A stretch of 64,000 bases of DNA from Leptothrix discophora (lineage in GTDB: Bacteria; Pseudomonadota; Gammaproteobacteria; Burkholderiales; Burkholderiaceae_C), in contig NZ_JAUZEE010000005.1 of NCBI RefSeq assembly GCF_030705305.1, positions 248,001-312,000 on the forward strand. Direction: 5' to 3'. Below the pieces are notes generated by a model. That model worked only from the letters and a program-made list of their open reading frames with translations, was not told the origin of the DNA and searched no databases. Shown one piece after another: positions 46,791-56,441 of the stretch. Position numbers and translations under genes: made by a program. The stretch's first letter is position 1, and each line of letters begins with the position of its first letter.

Positions 46791-48853
46791 ACACCCAGAC
46801 GCATGCTCCCGTCCGCCAGCTGCAAAGCCACATCGCCGGTCGCTGGTTCGGCACGCAGCCCGGCGCGCTGCTGCGCAGCGCCGTCAACGGCCAGCCGGTC
46901 GCCCGCACCCATGCCGATGCGATCGACTTCGGCGAGGCGGTCGACTTCGCCCGCCGCGTCGGCGGTCCGGCCCTGCTGGCGCTGGACTTCCAGCAGCGCG
47001 CACAGCGCCTGAAGGCTCTGGCCAAGTACCTGCTCGAACACAAGGAGACGCTCTACGCGATCTCGGCCCACACCGGCGCGACCCGCGTGGACAGCGCGAT
47101 CGACATCGAGGGCGGCACCGGCACGCTGTTCGCCTACGCCAGCATGGGCGGCAACGAGCTGCCCTCGGGCAACCTGATCCATGAAGGCCCGGCCACGCCG
47201 CTGGGCAAGACCAACCGCTTCGCCGGCAGCCACATCCTGGTGCCGCGCCAGGGCCTCGCGGTCCACATCAACGCCTTCAACTTCCCCGTCTGGGGCCTGC
47301 TGGAGAAGTTCGCGCCGTGCTTCCTCGCGGGCATGCCCTGCATCGGCAAGCCGGCCACCGCGACCAGCTACCTGACCGAGGCGCTGGTGCGCCTGGTCGA
47401 CGCCAGCGGCATCCTGCCGCCCGGCGCGATGCAGCTGGTGATCGGTGGCACCGGCGACCTGCTCGACCGGCTCGACGGCCGCGACGTGGTCACCTTCACC
47501 GGCTCGGCCGACACCGCCGCGACGCTGCGCACGCATCCGAACGTGGTGCGCCAGTCCATCGCCTTCAACGCCGAGGCGGACTCGCTGAACTGCGCCATCC
47601 TGGCCCCGGACGTCACGCCCGACGACGAGGAGTTCGACCTCTACGTCAAGGAGGTGGCGCGCGAGATGACCGTCAAGGCCGGCCAGAAGTGCACCGCCAT
47701 CCGCCGCGCCATCGTGCCGCGCCGGCACCTCGACGCGCTCGCGCAGGCGCTGCGTGCGCGGCTCGCCAAGACGGTGGTCGGCGATCCGTCGCTGGCCGCC
47801 GTGCGCATGGGCGCGCTGGCCTCGCAGGCGCAGCTGGCCGACGTGGCCGGGCGCGTCGCCCTGCTGCAGCAGGGTGCCGAGACCGTCTGCAGCGGCGCCG
47901 ACGGCTTCGCGCCGCAGGGCGAGGGCGTGGCCGAAGGCGCGTTCTTCGCGCCGACGCTGCTGCTCAGCCGCCAGCCGCTGCAACACGATGCCGTGCACGA
48001 CATCGAGGCCTTCGGCCCGGTCAGCACGCTGATGGCCTACGACGACCTCGACGAGGCGCTGGCGCTGGCCGCACGCGGTCGCGGCAGCCTGGTCGGCACG
48101 CTGGTGACGCGCGATCCGGCGGTGGCCGCCCGCGTCATCCCGGTGGCCGCGGCCCATCACGGCCGCATGCTGATCCTGGACCGCGAGGCCGCAGCCGAAT
48201 CGACCGGCCATGGCTCGCCGCTGCCGATGCTCAAGCACGGTGGCCCGGGCCGCGCCGGCGGCGGCGAGGAACTCGGCGGCATCCGCGCCGTCCGGCACTA
48301 CCTGCAGCGCGCCGCCATCCAGGGCTCGCCGACCATGCTGGCGGCCGTCACCGGCGAACACGTGCGCGGTGCGCAGGTGATCGAGACGGAGGTCCATCCC
48401 TTCCGCCGCCACTTCGAGGACCTGCGCATCGGCGAGAGCCTGCTGACGCACCGCCGCACCGTGACCGAGGCCGACATCGTCAACTTCGGCGGTGTCTCGG
48501 GCGACTACTTCTACATGCACTTCGACGCCATCGCCGCGCAGGACACGCAGTTCGGCCAGCGCATCGCGCATGGCTACTTCGTGCTGTCGGCCGCCGCCGG
48601 CCTGTTCGTCAGCCCGGCGCCCGGACCCGTGCTGGCCAACTACGGCCTGGACACGCTGCGCTTCGTCAAGCCCGTGCCGATCGGCGACACGATCCAGGCC
48701 CGCCTGACCGCCAAGCGCAAGATCGACCGCAACCGCACCGACGCCAGGGGCATCGGCCAGGGCGTGGTGGCCTGGGACGTCGAGGTCACCAACCAGCACG
48801 GCGAGCTGGTCGCGAGCTACGACATCCTGACGCTGGTCGCCAAACGGGCCTGA
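46787..48853 (+). CDS. paaZ: Bifunctional oxepin-CoA hydrolase / semialdehyde dehydrogenase PaaZ
   Basis: 688 residues. The N-terminal aldehyde dehydrogenase domain (1-~520) has [26 protein letters not shown] and the catalytic Cys302 in [11 protein letters not shown]. The C-terminal MaoC-type hydratase domain (~540-688) has [18 protein letters not shown] with the Asp-His pair. PaaZ opens oxepin-CoA and oxidises the aldehyde with NADP+ to 3-oxo-5,6-dehydrosuberyl-CoA. GTG start at 46787 overlapping paaR, with TTCGGAGACC upstream. The later enzymes PaaGHJ are not in this cluster. Confidence 0.97.
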   Translation: MNTQTHAPVRQLQSHIAGRWFGTQPGALLRSAVNGQPVARTHADAIDFGEAVDFARRVGGPALLALDFQQRAQRLKALAKYLLEHKETLYAISAHTGATRVDSAIDIEGGTGTLFAYASMGGNELPSGNLIHEGPATPLGKTNRFAGSHILVPRQGLAVHINAFNFPVWGLLEKFAPCFLAGMPCIGKPATATSYLTEALVRLVDASGILPPGAMQLVIGGTGDLLDRLDGRDVVTFTGSADTAATLRTHPNVVRQSIAFNAEADSLNCAILAPDVTPDDEEFDLYVKEVAREMTVKAGQKCTAIRRAIVPRRHLDALAQALRARLAKTVVGDPSLAAVRMGALASQAQLADVAGRVALLQQGAETVCSGADGFAPQGEGVAEGAFFAPTLLLSRQPLQHDAVHDIEAFGPVSTLMAYDDLDEALALAARGRGSLVGTLVTRDPAVAARVIPVAAAHHGRMLILDREAAAESTGHGSPLPMLKHGGPGRAGGGEELGGIRAVRHYLQRAAIQGSPTMLAAVTGEHVRGAQVIETEVHPFRRHFEDLRIGESLLTHRRTVTEADIVNFGGVSGDYFYMHFDAIAAQDTQFGQRIAHGYFVLSAAAGLFVSPAPGPVLANYGLDTLRFVKPVPIGDTIQARLTAKRKIDRNRTDARGIGQGVVAWDVEVTNQHGELVASYDILTLVAKRA

Positions 48854-48894
48854 CCCGCGCCCGATCCCCGGCAAGCCCGTTCCACACGGGCAGA

Positions 48895-48928
48895 AACGAC
48901 AAGAGGCCCCGCGGGGCCTCTTGTCGTT
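48895..48928. terminator. Bidirectional terminator between paaZ and the HU gene
   Basis: A perfect 16-bp stem, AACGACAAGAGGCCCC and its complement, with a 2-nt centre (GC). It lies between convergent genes and ends the paa operon and the HU transcript. Confidence 0.88.
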
Positions 48929-48956
48929 GCACGACCGCGTCAGGCGCGGCGTGAGG

Positions 48957-49316
48957 TCACTTCTTCTTGGCGGCCTTCTTGGCCGGTGCCTTGGCGGCGG
49001 GCTTCGCGCCGGCGGCCTTGGCGGCCTTGCGCGCAGCGGCCTTCGGGTCGACGGCGGCCTTGAAGGCGGTGCCCGGGGTGAACTTGGGCAGCTTCACCGC
49101 AGCGATCTTGATCTTGTCGCCGGTGCCGGGATTGACGCCGTTGCGGGCCGCGCGCGAGTGCTGCTTGAACGTGCCGAAACCGGGCAGCGTCACCGAGCCG
49201 CCCTTCTTGACGGTCGTCACCACGGTGTCGAGCACGGTGGCGATGATGCGGCCGGCAGCGGCCTTGGTCAGGCCATGGTCGGTGGCCAGTTTCTCGATCA
49301 GTTCGGCTTTGTTCAT
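48957..49316 (-). CDS. HU-family DNA-binding protein with a Lys/Ala-rich tail
   Basis: 119 residues. The HU fold covers residues 1-~88: MNKAELIEKLATDHGLTKA, VTLPGFGTFKQHSRAARNG with the DNA-binding arm, and GDKIKIAA near the end. An extra tail of ~30 residues (AAAKPAAK-type, AKKAAKKK at the end) is like histone H1 and is typical of burkholderial HU proteins. It bends and compacts DNA. AGAGGAG ribosome binding site upstream. Transcribed alone. Confidence 0.95.
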   Translation of the reverse strand: MNKAELIEKLATDHGLTKAAAGRIIATVLDTVVTTVKKGGSVTLPGFGTFKQHSRAARNGVNPGTGDKIKIAAVKLPKFTPGTAFKAAVDPKAAARKAAKAAGAKPAAKAPAKKAAKKK

Positions 49317-49654
49317 GGGGCTCCTCTGGTGGGCTGGTTGGCCGCCGAGCGCTGGCGGACGGGGCGAATTGTCGCCGAGAGCGATCTGACACCCGCGTCG
49401 GCGGACACGGGCTGCGCTGGATCAGGCCACGGGCGTGATCGGATGTCAGTGTGGCCATGCCCGATTGACAGCCGCTTACAACTGTTCCGCCTGCGACTCG
49501 CCAGCGCGTGTCGGCGGCGCTCCAATCGCGCCCGTTGCAGGTTCTGGCCGGATGGCCTGAAGGCTCGACGGCCGGACCGCCTCGGCAACCGAAACGGGCG
49601 CATCGCCTGCCCGTCCCCGGACGACACGAACACACAGCAGAACGGAGTTCCCCC
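49317..49654. other. Intergenic region between HU and the glycine-zipper gene
   Basis: 338 bp between divergent genes. It must hold both promoters, but no convincing -35/-10 pair was found. A TTGACA-like TTGACAGCC at 49463 has no matching -10. No open frame in it looks like a gene. Confidence 0.5.
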
Positions 49655-50302
49655 ATGGCCCAGATCCTGGATCCCCACGTCGTCGACGTCACCCCCAACG
49701 CCCGCGCGTCCGGCGCGATGACCTCGGTGCCCGGCAGCCCCATCGCTGCCGCACCTGCGCGGTCGGTGCCGGCCGGCTGGATCGTCGGCGGCGTGATCGC
49801 CCTGCTGGCCGTCGGCGCGGGCGCCTACTTCGCCGGTCGGCAGTCGCCGACCGCACCGACCGAGGCCGCCGCTGCCGTCGCGCCGACCGGCAAGGCCGCC
49901 AACGCAGGCGCCGCCAAGGCCCCGGGCGTCCGATCGGACCGGGTCGACGCGTCGGCTCCTGCTCCGGTCTGCGGCAACTGCGGCGTGGTCGAGTCGGTCA
50001 CCGCCGTCAAGCGCAAGGGTGAAGGCAGCGGTGTCGGCGCCGTCGCCGGCACGGTGGTCGGCGGGGCCGTCGGCAACCAGTTCGGCAAGGGCGACGGCCG
50101 CACCGCGATGACGGTGCTTGGCGCCATCGGCGGTGCGGTCGCCGGTCACGAGGTCGAGAAGCAGGTCAAGGCCACGACCGTCTACGTCGTCAAGGTCCGC
50201 ACCGATGACGGCGAACTCCGCACCGTCGAGCAGGCCAGCGCGCCGGCCGTTGGTGCCCGCGTCAAGGTCGAGGGCAAGACGCTCAAGCCGCTGCAGGGCT
50301 GA
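49655..50302 (+). CDS. Glycine-zipper 2TM-domain membrane protein
   Basis: 215 residues. One N-terminal membrane helix (GWIVGGVIALLAVGAGAYFAG, ~43-62) is followed by an Ala-rich linker, then CGNCGVVESVTAVKRKG. The glycine-zipper pair GVGAVAGTVVGGAVGNQFGKGDGR and LGAIGGAVAGHEVEKQVK corresponds to the Rick_17kDa_Anti/2TM family. Similar proteins associate with the envelope; function unknown. The CGNCG motif before the zipper is a shared feature of this subfamily. ACGGAG ribosome binding site. Confidence 0.85.
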   Translation: MAQILDPHVVDVTPNARASGAMTSVPGSPIAAAPARSVPAGWIVGGVIALLAVGAGAYFAGRQSPTAPTEAAAAVAPTGKAANAGAAKAPGVRSDRVDASAPAPVCGNCGVVESVTAVKRKGEGSGVGAVAGTVVGGAVGNQFGKGDGRTAMTVLGAIGGAVAGHEVEKQVKATTVYVVKVRTDDGELRTVEQASAPAVGARVKVEGKTLKPLQG

Positions 50303-50388
50303 AGGCCGGTCCCCGCGCGGGCGCGCTCGCCGGCGGCCTGACACCGGGATGTCACACGGGGCCCTCCGGGGCTTCCTATGATCCCGGC

Positions 50389-50949
50389 ATGACGACCTCG
50401 CGCGGCCCCCGTGCCCTGTTTCCCTGGCTGATGCTCGCGGCAAGCCCGTGCCTGGTGGGCCTGGCGGGCCCGGCCCGGGCCCAGTCGCCCGCCGCCCACC
50501 AGCATGGCCAGGTCGACCTTGCGATCGGCCTGGACGGCCCGATGCTGACCCTCGCGCTCGAAGCCCCGCTCGACAGCCTGGTCGGCTTCGAGCATGCGCC
50601 GCGCACCGCCGCGCAGCGGCAGCTGGCGCAGGCCCTGCTCGCCCGCCTGCGCGTGCCGACTGGCCTGTTCACGCCGGACCCGGCGGCCGGCTGCACGCCG
50701 GGCGCGGCCGAGCTCGATGCCGGCGTGCTCGAACCCGGCGCGAAGCCATCGGCCAACGGCCATGCCGAGCTGTCGGCCACCTACACCTGGACCTGCACGA
50801 GCCCGGCCGCGCTGCGCAGCGTCGACCTGGCTGGACTGATGTCGGCCGCGCCGCGCATCGCCCGTGTCAACACCCAGGTCGCCGGTCCGCAAGGGCAGTT
50901 CAAGGTGACCCTCAGGCGCCCGGCCACCGTGCTGCGCTGGGGTCGCTGA
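50389..50949 (+). CDS. DUF2796 (ZrgA-like) exported protein
   Basis: 186 residues. A signal peptide (LFPWLMLAASPCLVGLAGPARA) is followed by HQHGQVDLAIGLDGPMLTLALEAPLDSLVGFEHAP cut into family blocks, and a C-terminal TCTSPAALRSVDL. DUF2796 proteins are part of zinc-regulated zrg loci. The long His-rich linker found in some relatives is absent here; only HQH at the N-terminus remains. It starts a tight four-gene cluster with an ABC exporter-type ATPase and permease and a DUF3299 protein. Its stop is adjacent to the ATPase start. Confidence 0.8.
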   Translation: MTTSRGPRALFPWLMLAASPCLVGLAGPARAQSPAAHQHGQVDLAIGLDGPMLTLALEAPLDSLVGFEHAPRTAAQRQLAQALLARLRVPTGLFTPDPAAGCTPGAAELDAGVLEPGAKPSANGHAELSATYTWTCTSPAALRSVDLAGLMSAAPRIARVNTQVAGPQGQFKVTLRRPATVLRWGR

Positions 50950-51693
50950 ATGTCCGGACGGCCCGACGCGGTGCCCGCCGCCGCCGCACCGCTGCTGCGC
51001 CTGAGTGGCCTGCGCCACGGCTGGCCCGGCGAGGCGCGCGACGTGCTCGACATCGACACGCTCGACCTCGCGGCCGGCCAGACCGCCTTCGTGCGCGGCC
51101 CGAGCGGCTGCGGCAAGAGCACGCTGCTGGCGTTGATCGCCGGCGTGCAGCGGGCCCGCGCCGGCAGCGTCGAGCTGCTGGGCCAGGACTGGGCCGGGCT
51201 GTCCGGCTCGGCCTGCGACCGCCGCCGGGCCGACCACATCGGCATCGTCTTCCAGCAGTTCAACCTGCTGCCCTACCTGAGCGTGCTCGACAACGTGCTG
51301 CTGCCGTGCCGGCTGTCGGCGCTGCGTGCCTCGCGAGCCGGTGCGGATGCCGCCACGCGCGAGCGCTCGGCCCGCGAGCTGCTCGACCGCGTCGGCCTGC
51401 GCGGCGAACTGGCCACGCGCCGGGCCGACCGGCTCAGCGTCGGCCAGCAGCAGCGCGTGGCGGCCGCCCGCGCGCTGGTCGGCGCGCCCGAACTCGTACT
51501 GGCCGACGAGCCGACCTCCGCGCTGGACGAGACCCGCCGCGACGCCTTCATGGACCTGCTGCTGGGCGCCTGCGCCGAGGCCGGCAGCACGCTGGTCTTC
51601 GTCAGCCACGACGCCCGCCTGGCGCCGCGCTTCGACCGCGTGATCGACCTGCCGACCCTCAACCGCGCCGCCACGGCCGAGGAGGCCGCATGA
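50950..51693 (+). CDS. ABC transporter ATP-binding protein of the DUF2796 cluster
   Basis: 247 residues. Walker A GPSGCGKSTLL, Q-loop IVFQQFNLLPYLS, a slightly altered signature LSVGQQQRVAAARAL (LSGGQ to LSVGQ), Walker B LVLADEPTSALD, and H-loop VSHD. MacB/LolD type. The ATG follows the DUF2796 stop directly and the gene overlaps the permease by 4 bp. Confidence 0.92.
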   Translation: MSGRPDAVPAAAAPLLRLSGLRHGWPGEARDVLDIDTLDLAAGQTAFVRGPSGCGKSTLLALIAGVQRARAGSVELLGQDWAGLSGSACDRRRADHIGIVFQQFNLLPYLSVLDNVLLPCRLSALRASRAGADAATRERSARELLDRVGLRGELATRRADRLSVGQQQRVAAARALVGAPELVLADEPTSALDETRRDAFMDLLLGACAEAGSTLVFVSHDARLAPRFDRVIDLPTLNRAATAEEAA

Positions 51694-52967
51694 ACGCCGC
51701 CCTGCTGTCGCTGGCCGCGCGCAGCGCCTGGAACCGGCGCGGCGTGCTGGCGCTGGTGGTCGCCTCGATCGCGCTGTCGACGCTGCTGCTGGTGGGCATC
51801 GAGCGCATCCGCCACGAGGTGCGCGAGAGCTTCTCGCAGTCGGTCTCCGGCACCGACCTGATCGTCGGTGCGCGCACCGGGCCGGTCCAGCTGATGCTGT
51901 ATGCGGTCTTCCGCATCGGCAGCGCGACGAACAACATCAGCTGGGATGCCGCGCAGATGCTGGCCCAGCATCGCGCGGTCGCCTGGACCCTGCCGATCTC
52001 GCTGGGCGACAGCCACCGCGGCCATGCGGTGGTCGGCACCCGCGCGGCCTACTTCGAGCGCTTCCGCTACGGCGAGCGCCAGGCGCTGGCGCTGGCCGAG
52101 GGCCGCGCCTTCGTCGATGGCATCGAGGGTGTCTTCGATGTCGTGATTGGCTCGGAGGTTGCACACCGGCTCGGCTACCGGCTCGGTCAGCGCGTCGTGC
52201 TCAGCCATGGCGATGGCGCCATCGCGGCCAACGACCATGCCGACAAGCCGTTCAAGGTGGCCGGCATCCTCGCGCCCACCGGCACGCCGGTGGACCGCTC
52301 GCTGCATGTCTCGCTGGAGGCGATCGAGGCGCTGCACCTGGACTGGCAGGCCGGCGTGCCGATCGCCTCGATGGCCGTGCCGGCCGACCAGCTGGCGCAG
52401 CAGGACCTGACGCCGCGCAGCGTCACCGCCGTGCTGGTCGGGCTGAAGTCGCGCGCGGCGGTGTTCTCGGTCCAGCGCCAGGTCGCCAACCACCGCGCCG
52501 AACCGCTGATGGCGGTGCTGCCCGGCGTCGCGCTGGACGAGCTGTGGGAGGTCATCGGCGTGGGCGAGCGTGGCCTGCTGGCGGTCGGCGTGCTGGTGTC
52601 GGTGGTCAGCTTGGCCGGACTGGTCGCGGTGATCCTGGCCGGGCTGGCGCAGCGTCGACGCGAGCTGGCGATCCTGCGCACGGTCGGCTGCGGACCGCGC
52701 ACGCTGCTGGCGCTGCTGGCACTCGAAGGCGCGCTGGTGACGTTGGCCGGCGTCGTGCTGGGCCTGCTGGCCGGCGCGCTGCTGCTGGCGCTGGGCGCGG
52801 ACCTGATCCAGCAGCACACCGGCCTGCGCCCGGGCCTGGGCTGGCCCGGCGCGGACGAATGGCGCTGGGTCGGCGCGGTGCTGGCCGGTGGCTGGACCGC
52901 CAGCCTGCTGCCGGGCTGGCGCGCCTACCGCCTGTCGCTGACCGATGGCCTGTCGCCGCGCCTGTGA
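51690..52967 (+). CDS. FtsX-type ABC permease of the DUF2796 cluster
   Basis: 425 residues. TM1 is VLALVVASIALSTLLLVG, then a large periplasmic domain beginning SFSQSVSGTDLIVGARTGPVQ, and three C-terminal helices with the RRRELAILRTVGCG coupling loop. The SGTDLIVGARTGP block is typical of permeases next to DUF2796 and DUF3299 genes. The start at 51690 is inside the ATPase stop. Direction of transport and substrate are not established; a metal-related role is suggested by context. Confidence 0.9.
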   Translation: MNAALLSLAARSAWNRRGVLALVVASIALSTLLLVGIERIRHEVRESFSQSVSGTDLIVGARTGPVQLMLYAVFRIGSATNNISWDAAQMLAQHRAVAWTLPISLGDSHRGHAVVGTRAAYFERFRYGERQALALAEGRAFVDGIEGVFDVVIGSEVAHRLGYRLGQRVVLSHGDGAIAANDHADKPFKVAGILAPTGTPVDRSLHVSLEAIEALHLDWQAGVPIASMAVPADQLAQQDLTPRSVTAVLVGLKSRAAVFSVQRQVANHRAEPLMAVLPGVALDELWEVIGVGERGLLAVGVLVSVVSLAGLVAVILAGLAQRRRELAILRTVGCGPRTLLALLALEGALVTLAGVVLGLLAGALLLALGADLIQQHTGLRPGLGWPGADEWRWVGAVLAGGWTASLLPGWRAYRLSLTDGLSPRL

Positions 52968-53017
52968 CCTATGCACGTCTCGAAGCCAAGACCATCCCCA
53001 TCCTGCGGAGCTCGACC

Positions 53018-53575
53018 ATGAACGCTGTTTCCCCCCTCGAACGCCGCCGCCTGCTGCAACTGGCCCTGGCGGCCAGCCTGTCGGCCCTGTCGCCCTGGGG
53101 CCTCGCGGCCGAGCCGAAGGAGACCTCCTGGGACGCGCTGATGCCCAAGGGCTGGGACCCGATGAAGGGCTTCAAGGGCCGCAACTTGCAGAACCTGGTC
53201 GACGGCGACCCGAAGACGCAGGCCCTGATGGACGAGCTGCGCGCGGCCTGGGACCAGGCCCCGACGGTGGCCGAGATGGACGGCCGCAGCATCCGCATCG
53301 CCGGCTACGTCGTGCCGCTGGAAGAGGGCAAGGGTGAGCTGCGCGAGTTCCTGCTGGTGCCGTACTTCGGTGCCTGCATCCACACGCCGCCGCCGCCGGC
53401 CAACCAGATCATCCACGTCGAGCCGGACAAGCCGGTCAAGGGCATCAAGGGCATGGTGCCGGTCTGGGCCAGCGGCACGCTCAAGGTCCGGCGCGACGCG
53501 TCGACGATGGGCGTCAGCGGCTACCACCTCGATGCCGTGAAGGTCGAGCCGTACGAGGAACGTGCCGGGCGCTGA
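53018..53575 (+). CDS. DUF3299 domain exported protein
   Basis: 185 residues. A twin-Arg-containing N-terminus (ERRRLLQLALAASLSALSPWGLA-A) suggests export. The DUF3299 core includes WDALMPKGWDP, IRIAGYVVPLEEG, and LVPYFGACIHTPPPPANQIIHV with one Cys and two His that could hold a metal. It is the last gene of the ABC/DUF2796 cluster, 50 bp after the permease. Function unknown. Confidence 0.83.
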   Translation: MNAVSPLERRRLLQLALAASLSALSPWGLAAEPKETSWDALMPKGWDPMKGFKGRNLQNLVDGDPKTQALMDELRAAWDQAPTVAEMDGRSIRIAGYVVPLEEGKGELREFLLVPYFGACIHTPPPPANQIIHVEPDKPVKGIKGMVPVWASGTLKVRRDASTMGVSGYHLDAVKVEPYEERAGR

Positions 53576-53673
53576 TCGCCGCGGCAGATCGTTCGTTCGA
53601 GACGTCGTTCACGGTGTGCGCCACCCCGTGCGTTCAGGCTACGTGTCGGGATGCAAAGGCCTTGTTCCAGCTC

Positions 53674-53700
53674 TTAGCACTCTCAGGGGTCGACTGCTAA
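53674..53700 (+). promoter_or_regulatory. CIRCE element (HrcA operator) upstream of rpoH
   Basis: TTAGCACTC-N9-GACTGCTAA matches the CIRCE consensus TTAGCACTC-N9-GAGTGCTAA at 17 of 18 arm positions, 32 bp before the rpoH start. A possible promoter (TTAGCA, 18-bp spacer, TAACAT at 53698) overlaps it, so HrcA binding would block initiation. HrcA control of rpoH is known for betaproteobacteria. Confidence 0.85.
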
Positions 53701-53732
53701 CATCGAGGAACTCAAGGAGCCCAGACCCGTCT

Positions 53733-54683
<951 letters not shown>

Positions 54684-54700
54684 CCAGCGCCTGCCCCTCG

Positions 54701-54775
54701 CCCGGCGGTTACGCCGGGCGATCCCCCGCGGGGATGGCGGGCCGGCTTGGGGCGGCCCGGCGCTCGGCCCGCTCG
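54701..54775. repeat. Dispersed palindromic (REP-like) element downstream of rpoH
   Basis: Contains CCCGGCGGTTACGCCGGG (hairpin), GATCCCCCGCGGGGAT, and GGCTTGGGGCGGCCCGGCGC shared with the copies at 8.2, 13.3 and 45.5 kb. A related variant of the first two blocks is at 26165-26205. Confidence 0.8.
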
Positions 54776-54809
54776 AACGCACCCGACACCAGATCCCGAA
54801 CACCCAGCA

Positions 54810-56303
54810 TCACGCCGGCCCCGAGCCGGCGTTTTTCATGGTCGACCGCGCTGCGGTGAACGCCTTCCAGAATGCCGCGTCCTGCGAGGAGGCGAAGTTG
54901 ATGCGCATCGCGGTGCTGGGGCGGCGGTGGGCGTGGAACAGGCTGCCGGGAGCGATCAGCCAGCCGGCGTCGAGCAGGGGCAGGGCCAGGCGTTCGGTGT
55001 CGACGCCGGTGTCGACCCAGCCGAACAGGCCCTGCGGCGGCGTGATGAAGCGGCAACCGGCCGACTCGGCCAGGCGCACGCTGCGGCCGCGTGCGCTGGC
55101 CAGCAGGGCGTCGACCTTCTCGGCGTGGCGGCGCAGCAGGCCCTGTTCGAGGCAGACCGCGACGGCCTGTTCGAGCAGCGCCGGGCTGGTCAGCGTGCTC
55201 AGCATCTTGGCGTCGATCAGCCGCTCGACCAGCCCGGCCGGCGCGGCCAGGTAGCCAACCCGCCAGCTCGGCGCCAGGATCTTCGAGAAGCCGCTGACGT
55301 AGACCGTGCGCTGCAGCCCGTCCAGGGCCGACAGGCGCGGCGCGTGCGGCGGTGCCAGGTAGGCATAGGTGTCGTCCTCGGCGATCAGGAAATCGTGTGC
55401 CTGCGCCAGCTGCAGCAGGCGGTGCGCGGTGTGCAGGCCGAGCGTGTGGCCGGTCGGGTTGTGCAGCACCGACACGGTCACGTACAGCCGCGGCCGGTGC
55501 TCGCGGGCCAGCGCCTCCAGCACGGCCAGGTCCGGACCCTCGGCGTCGCGCGGCACCGGCAGCAGGCGCAGCCCCTGCCGCGACAGCCGTGCCGACTCGA
55601 CCGCCCAGCCCGGGTCGTCGATCAGCACCGCATCGCCGGGCGCGAGCAGGGTGCGCGAGACCAGGTCCAGCGCATGCGTCGCGCCCACCGCCGTCACGAT
55701 GCTGGCCGGCGTGGCGGGGATGCCCAGGTCCTGCAGACGCACCGACAGCGCCTCGCGCAGGCGCCGGTCACCAGCCGGCTCGCCGTAGAGCAGCGAGCTG
55801 GCCGCCGCGCCCGCATGCCGGTCGTCGGCCAGCACACGCCGCAGCGCACCGTGCAGCAACGGCAGGTCCAGCCAGGTCGCCGGCAGGGTGCCCAGGCCGG
55901 GCCCCGGCCTGCCGCCGCCGGCCTGGAACATGCCGCGGATCAGCGCGGTCGCGTCGATCGGGGCGACGCGCGGCGTGTGCGGGTCCTGCGGCCCGGGCCC
56001 GGCGGCGGGCGAGCTGCGGCTGCGCGGCGTCGACGCGTCGGGCTGCGGTCCGCGCACGAAGAAGCCGCGCTGCTTGCGGGCCTCGACCAGGCCTTGCGCC
56101 AGCAGCTGGTCGTAGGCCGCGACGACGGTGTGCGGGCTGACGCCATGCCGCCGCGCCGCATCGCGCACCGAGGGCAGCCGCGCGCCCGGCCCCAGCAGGC
56201 GCTGGCGGATGCGATCGGCGACCTGGCTGGCGAGCTGCTCGCTCAGGGTCTGGCCGCTGTGGCGGGTCAGGGGTGCGGCCGACAATGGCAGGTCGTTCTT
56301 CAT
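54810..56303 (-). CDS. MocR-type GntR/aminotransferase fusion regulator
   Basis: 497 residues. An N-terminal GntR winged helix (SEQLASQVADRIRQRLLGPG, LPSVRDAARRHGVSPHTVVAAYDQL) is joined by a Pro/Ser linker to a fold-type I aminotransferase domain (~125-490). The PLP lysine is in YVSGFSKILAPSWRVGY, with the LHNPTGHTLG and AEDDTYAYL blocks. Such proteins use PLP or an amino acid adduct as effector. It is divergent from a LysE/EamA/aminotransferase operon, the usual target arrangement. The 3' end overlaps the rpoH terminator. Confidence 0.92.
   Translation of the reverse strand: MKNDLPLSAAPLTRHSGQTLSEQLASQVADRIRQRLLGPGARLPSVRDAARRHGVSPHTVVAAYDQLLAQGLVEARKQRGFFVRGPQPDASTPRSRSSPAAGPGPQDPHTPRVAPIDATALIRGMFQAGGGRPGPGLGTLPATWLDLPLLHGALRRVLADDRHAGAAASSLLYGEPAGDRRLREALSVRLQDLGIPATPASIVTAVGATHALDLVSRTLLAPGDAVLIDDPGWAVESARLSRQGLRLLPVPRDAEGPDLAVLEALAREHRPRLYVTVSVLHNPTGHTLGLHTAHRLLQLAQAHDFLIAEDDTYAYLAPPHAPRLSALDGLQRTVYVSGFSKILAPSWRVGYLAAPAGLVERLIDAKMLSTLTSPALLEQAVAVCLEQGLLRRHAEKVDALLASARGRSVRLAESAGCRFITPPQGLFGWVDTGVDTERLALPLLDAGWLIAPGSLFHAHRRPSTAMRINFASSQDAAFWKAFTAARSTMKNAGSGPA
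54812..54836 (+). terminator. Rho-independent terminator of rpoH
   Basis: An 8-bp stem ACGCCGGC/GCCGGCGT with a 5-nt loop is followed by TTTTTC. It lies inside the last codons of the convergent MocR gene, so that gene's last residues (KNAGSGPA) are coded by the terminator. Confidence 0.85.
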
Positions 56304-56370
56304 GGGACGGCTCCGGCAGGGCGTGTATCGCCCGGATCGGCGACACAGATCGATGCTGTGATCGGGTCAA

Positions 56371-56390
56371 CTGTACTGCACTTGTATTGT
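56371..56390. promoter_or_regulatory. Candidate MocR control site in the divergent intergenic region
   Basis: The AT-richer stretch CTGTACTGCACTTGTATTGT lies midway in the 138-bp gap between the MocR and LysE genes. It holds the related half-motifs TGTACTG and TGTATTG, spaced about one helix turn apart, as seen in direct-repeat MocR sites. No clear -35/-10 pair could be fixed. Confidence 0.35.
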
Positions 56391-56441
56391 CGCTGGCGCC
56401 TAGACTGTGGCGCATGTTCCCCACCTTCCAAACGAGCCGCG

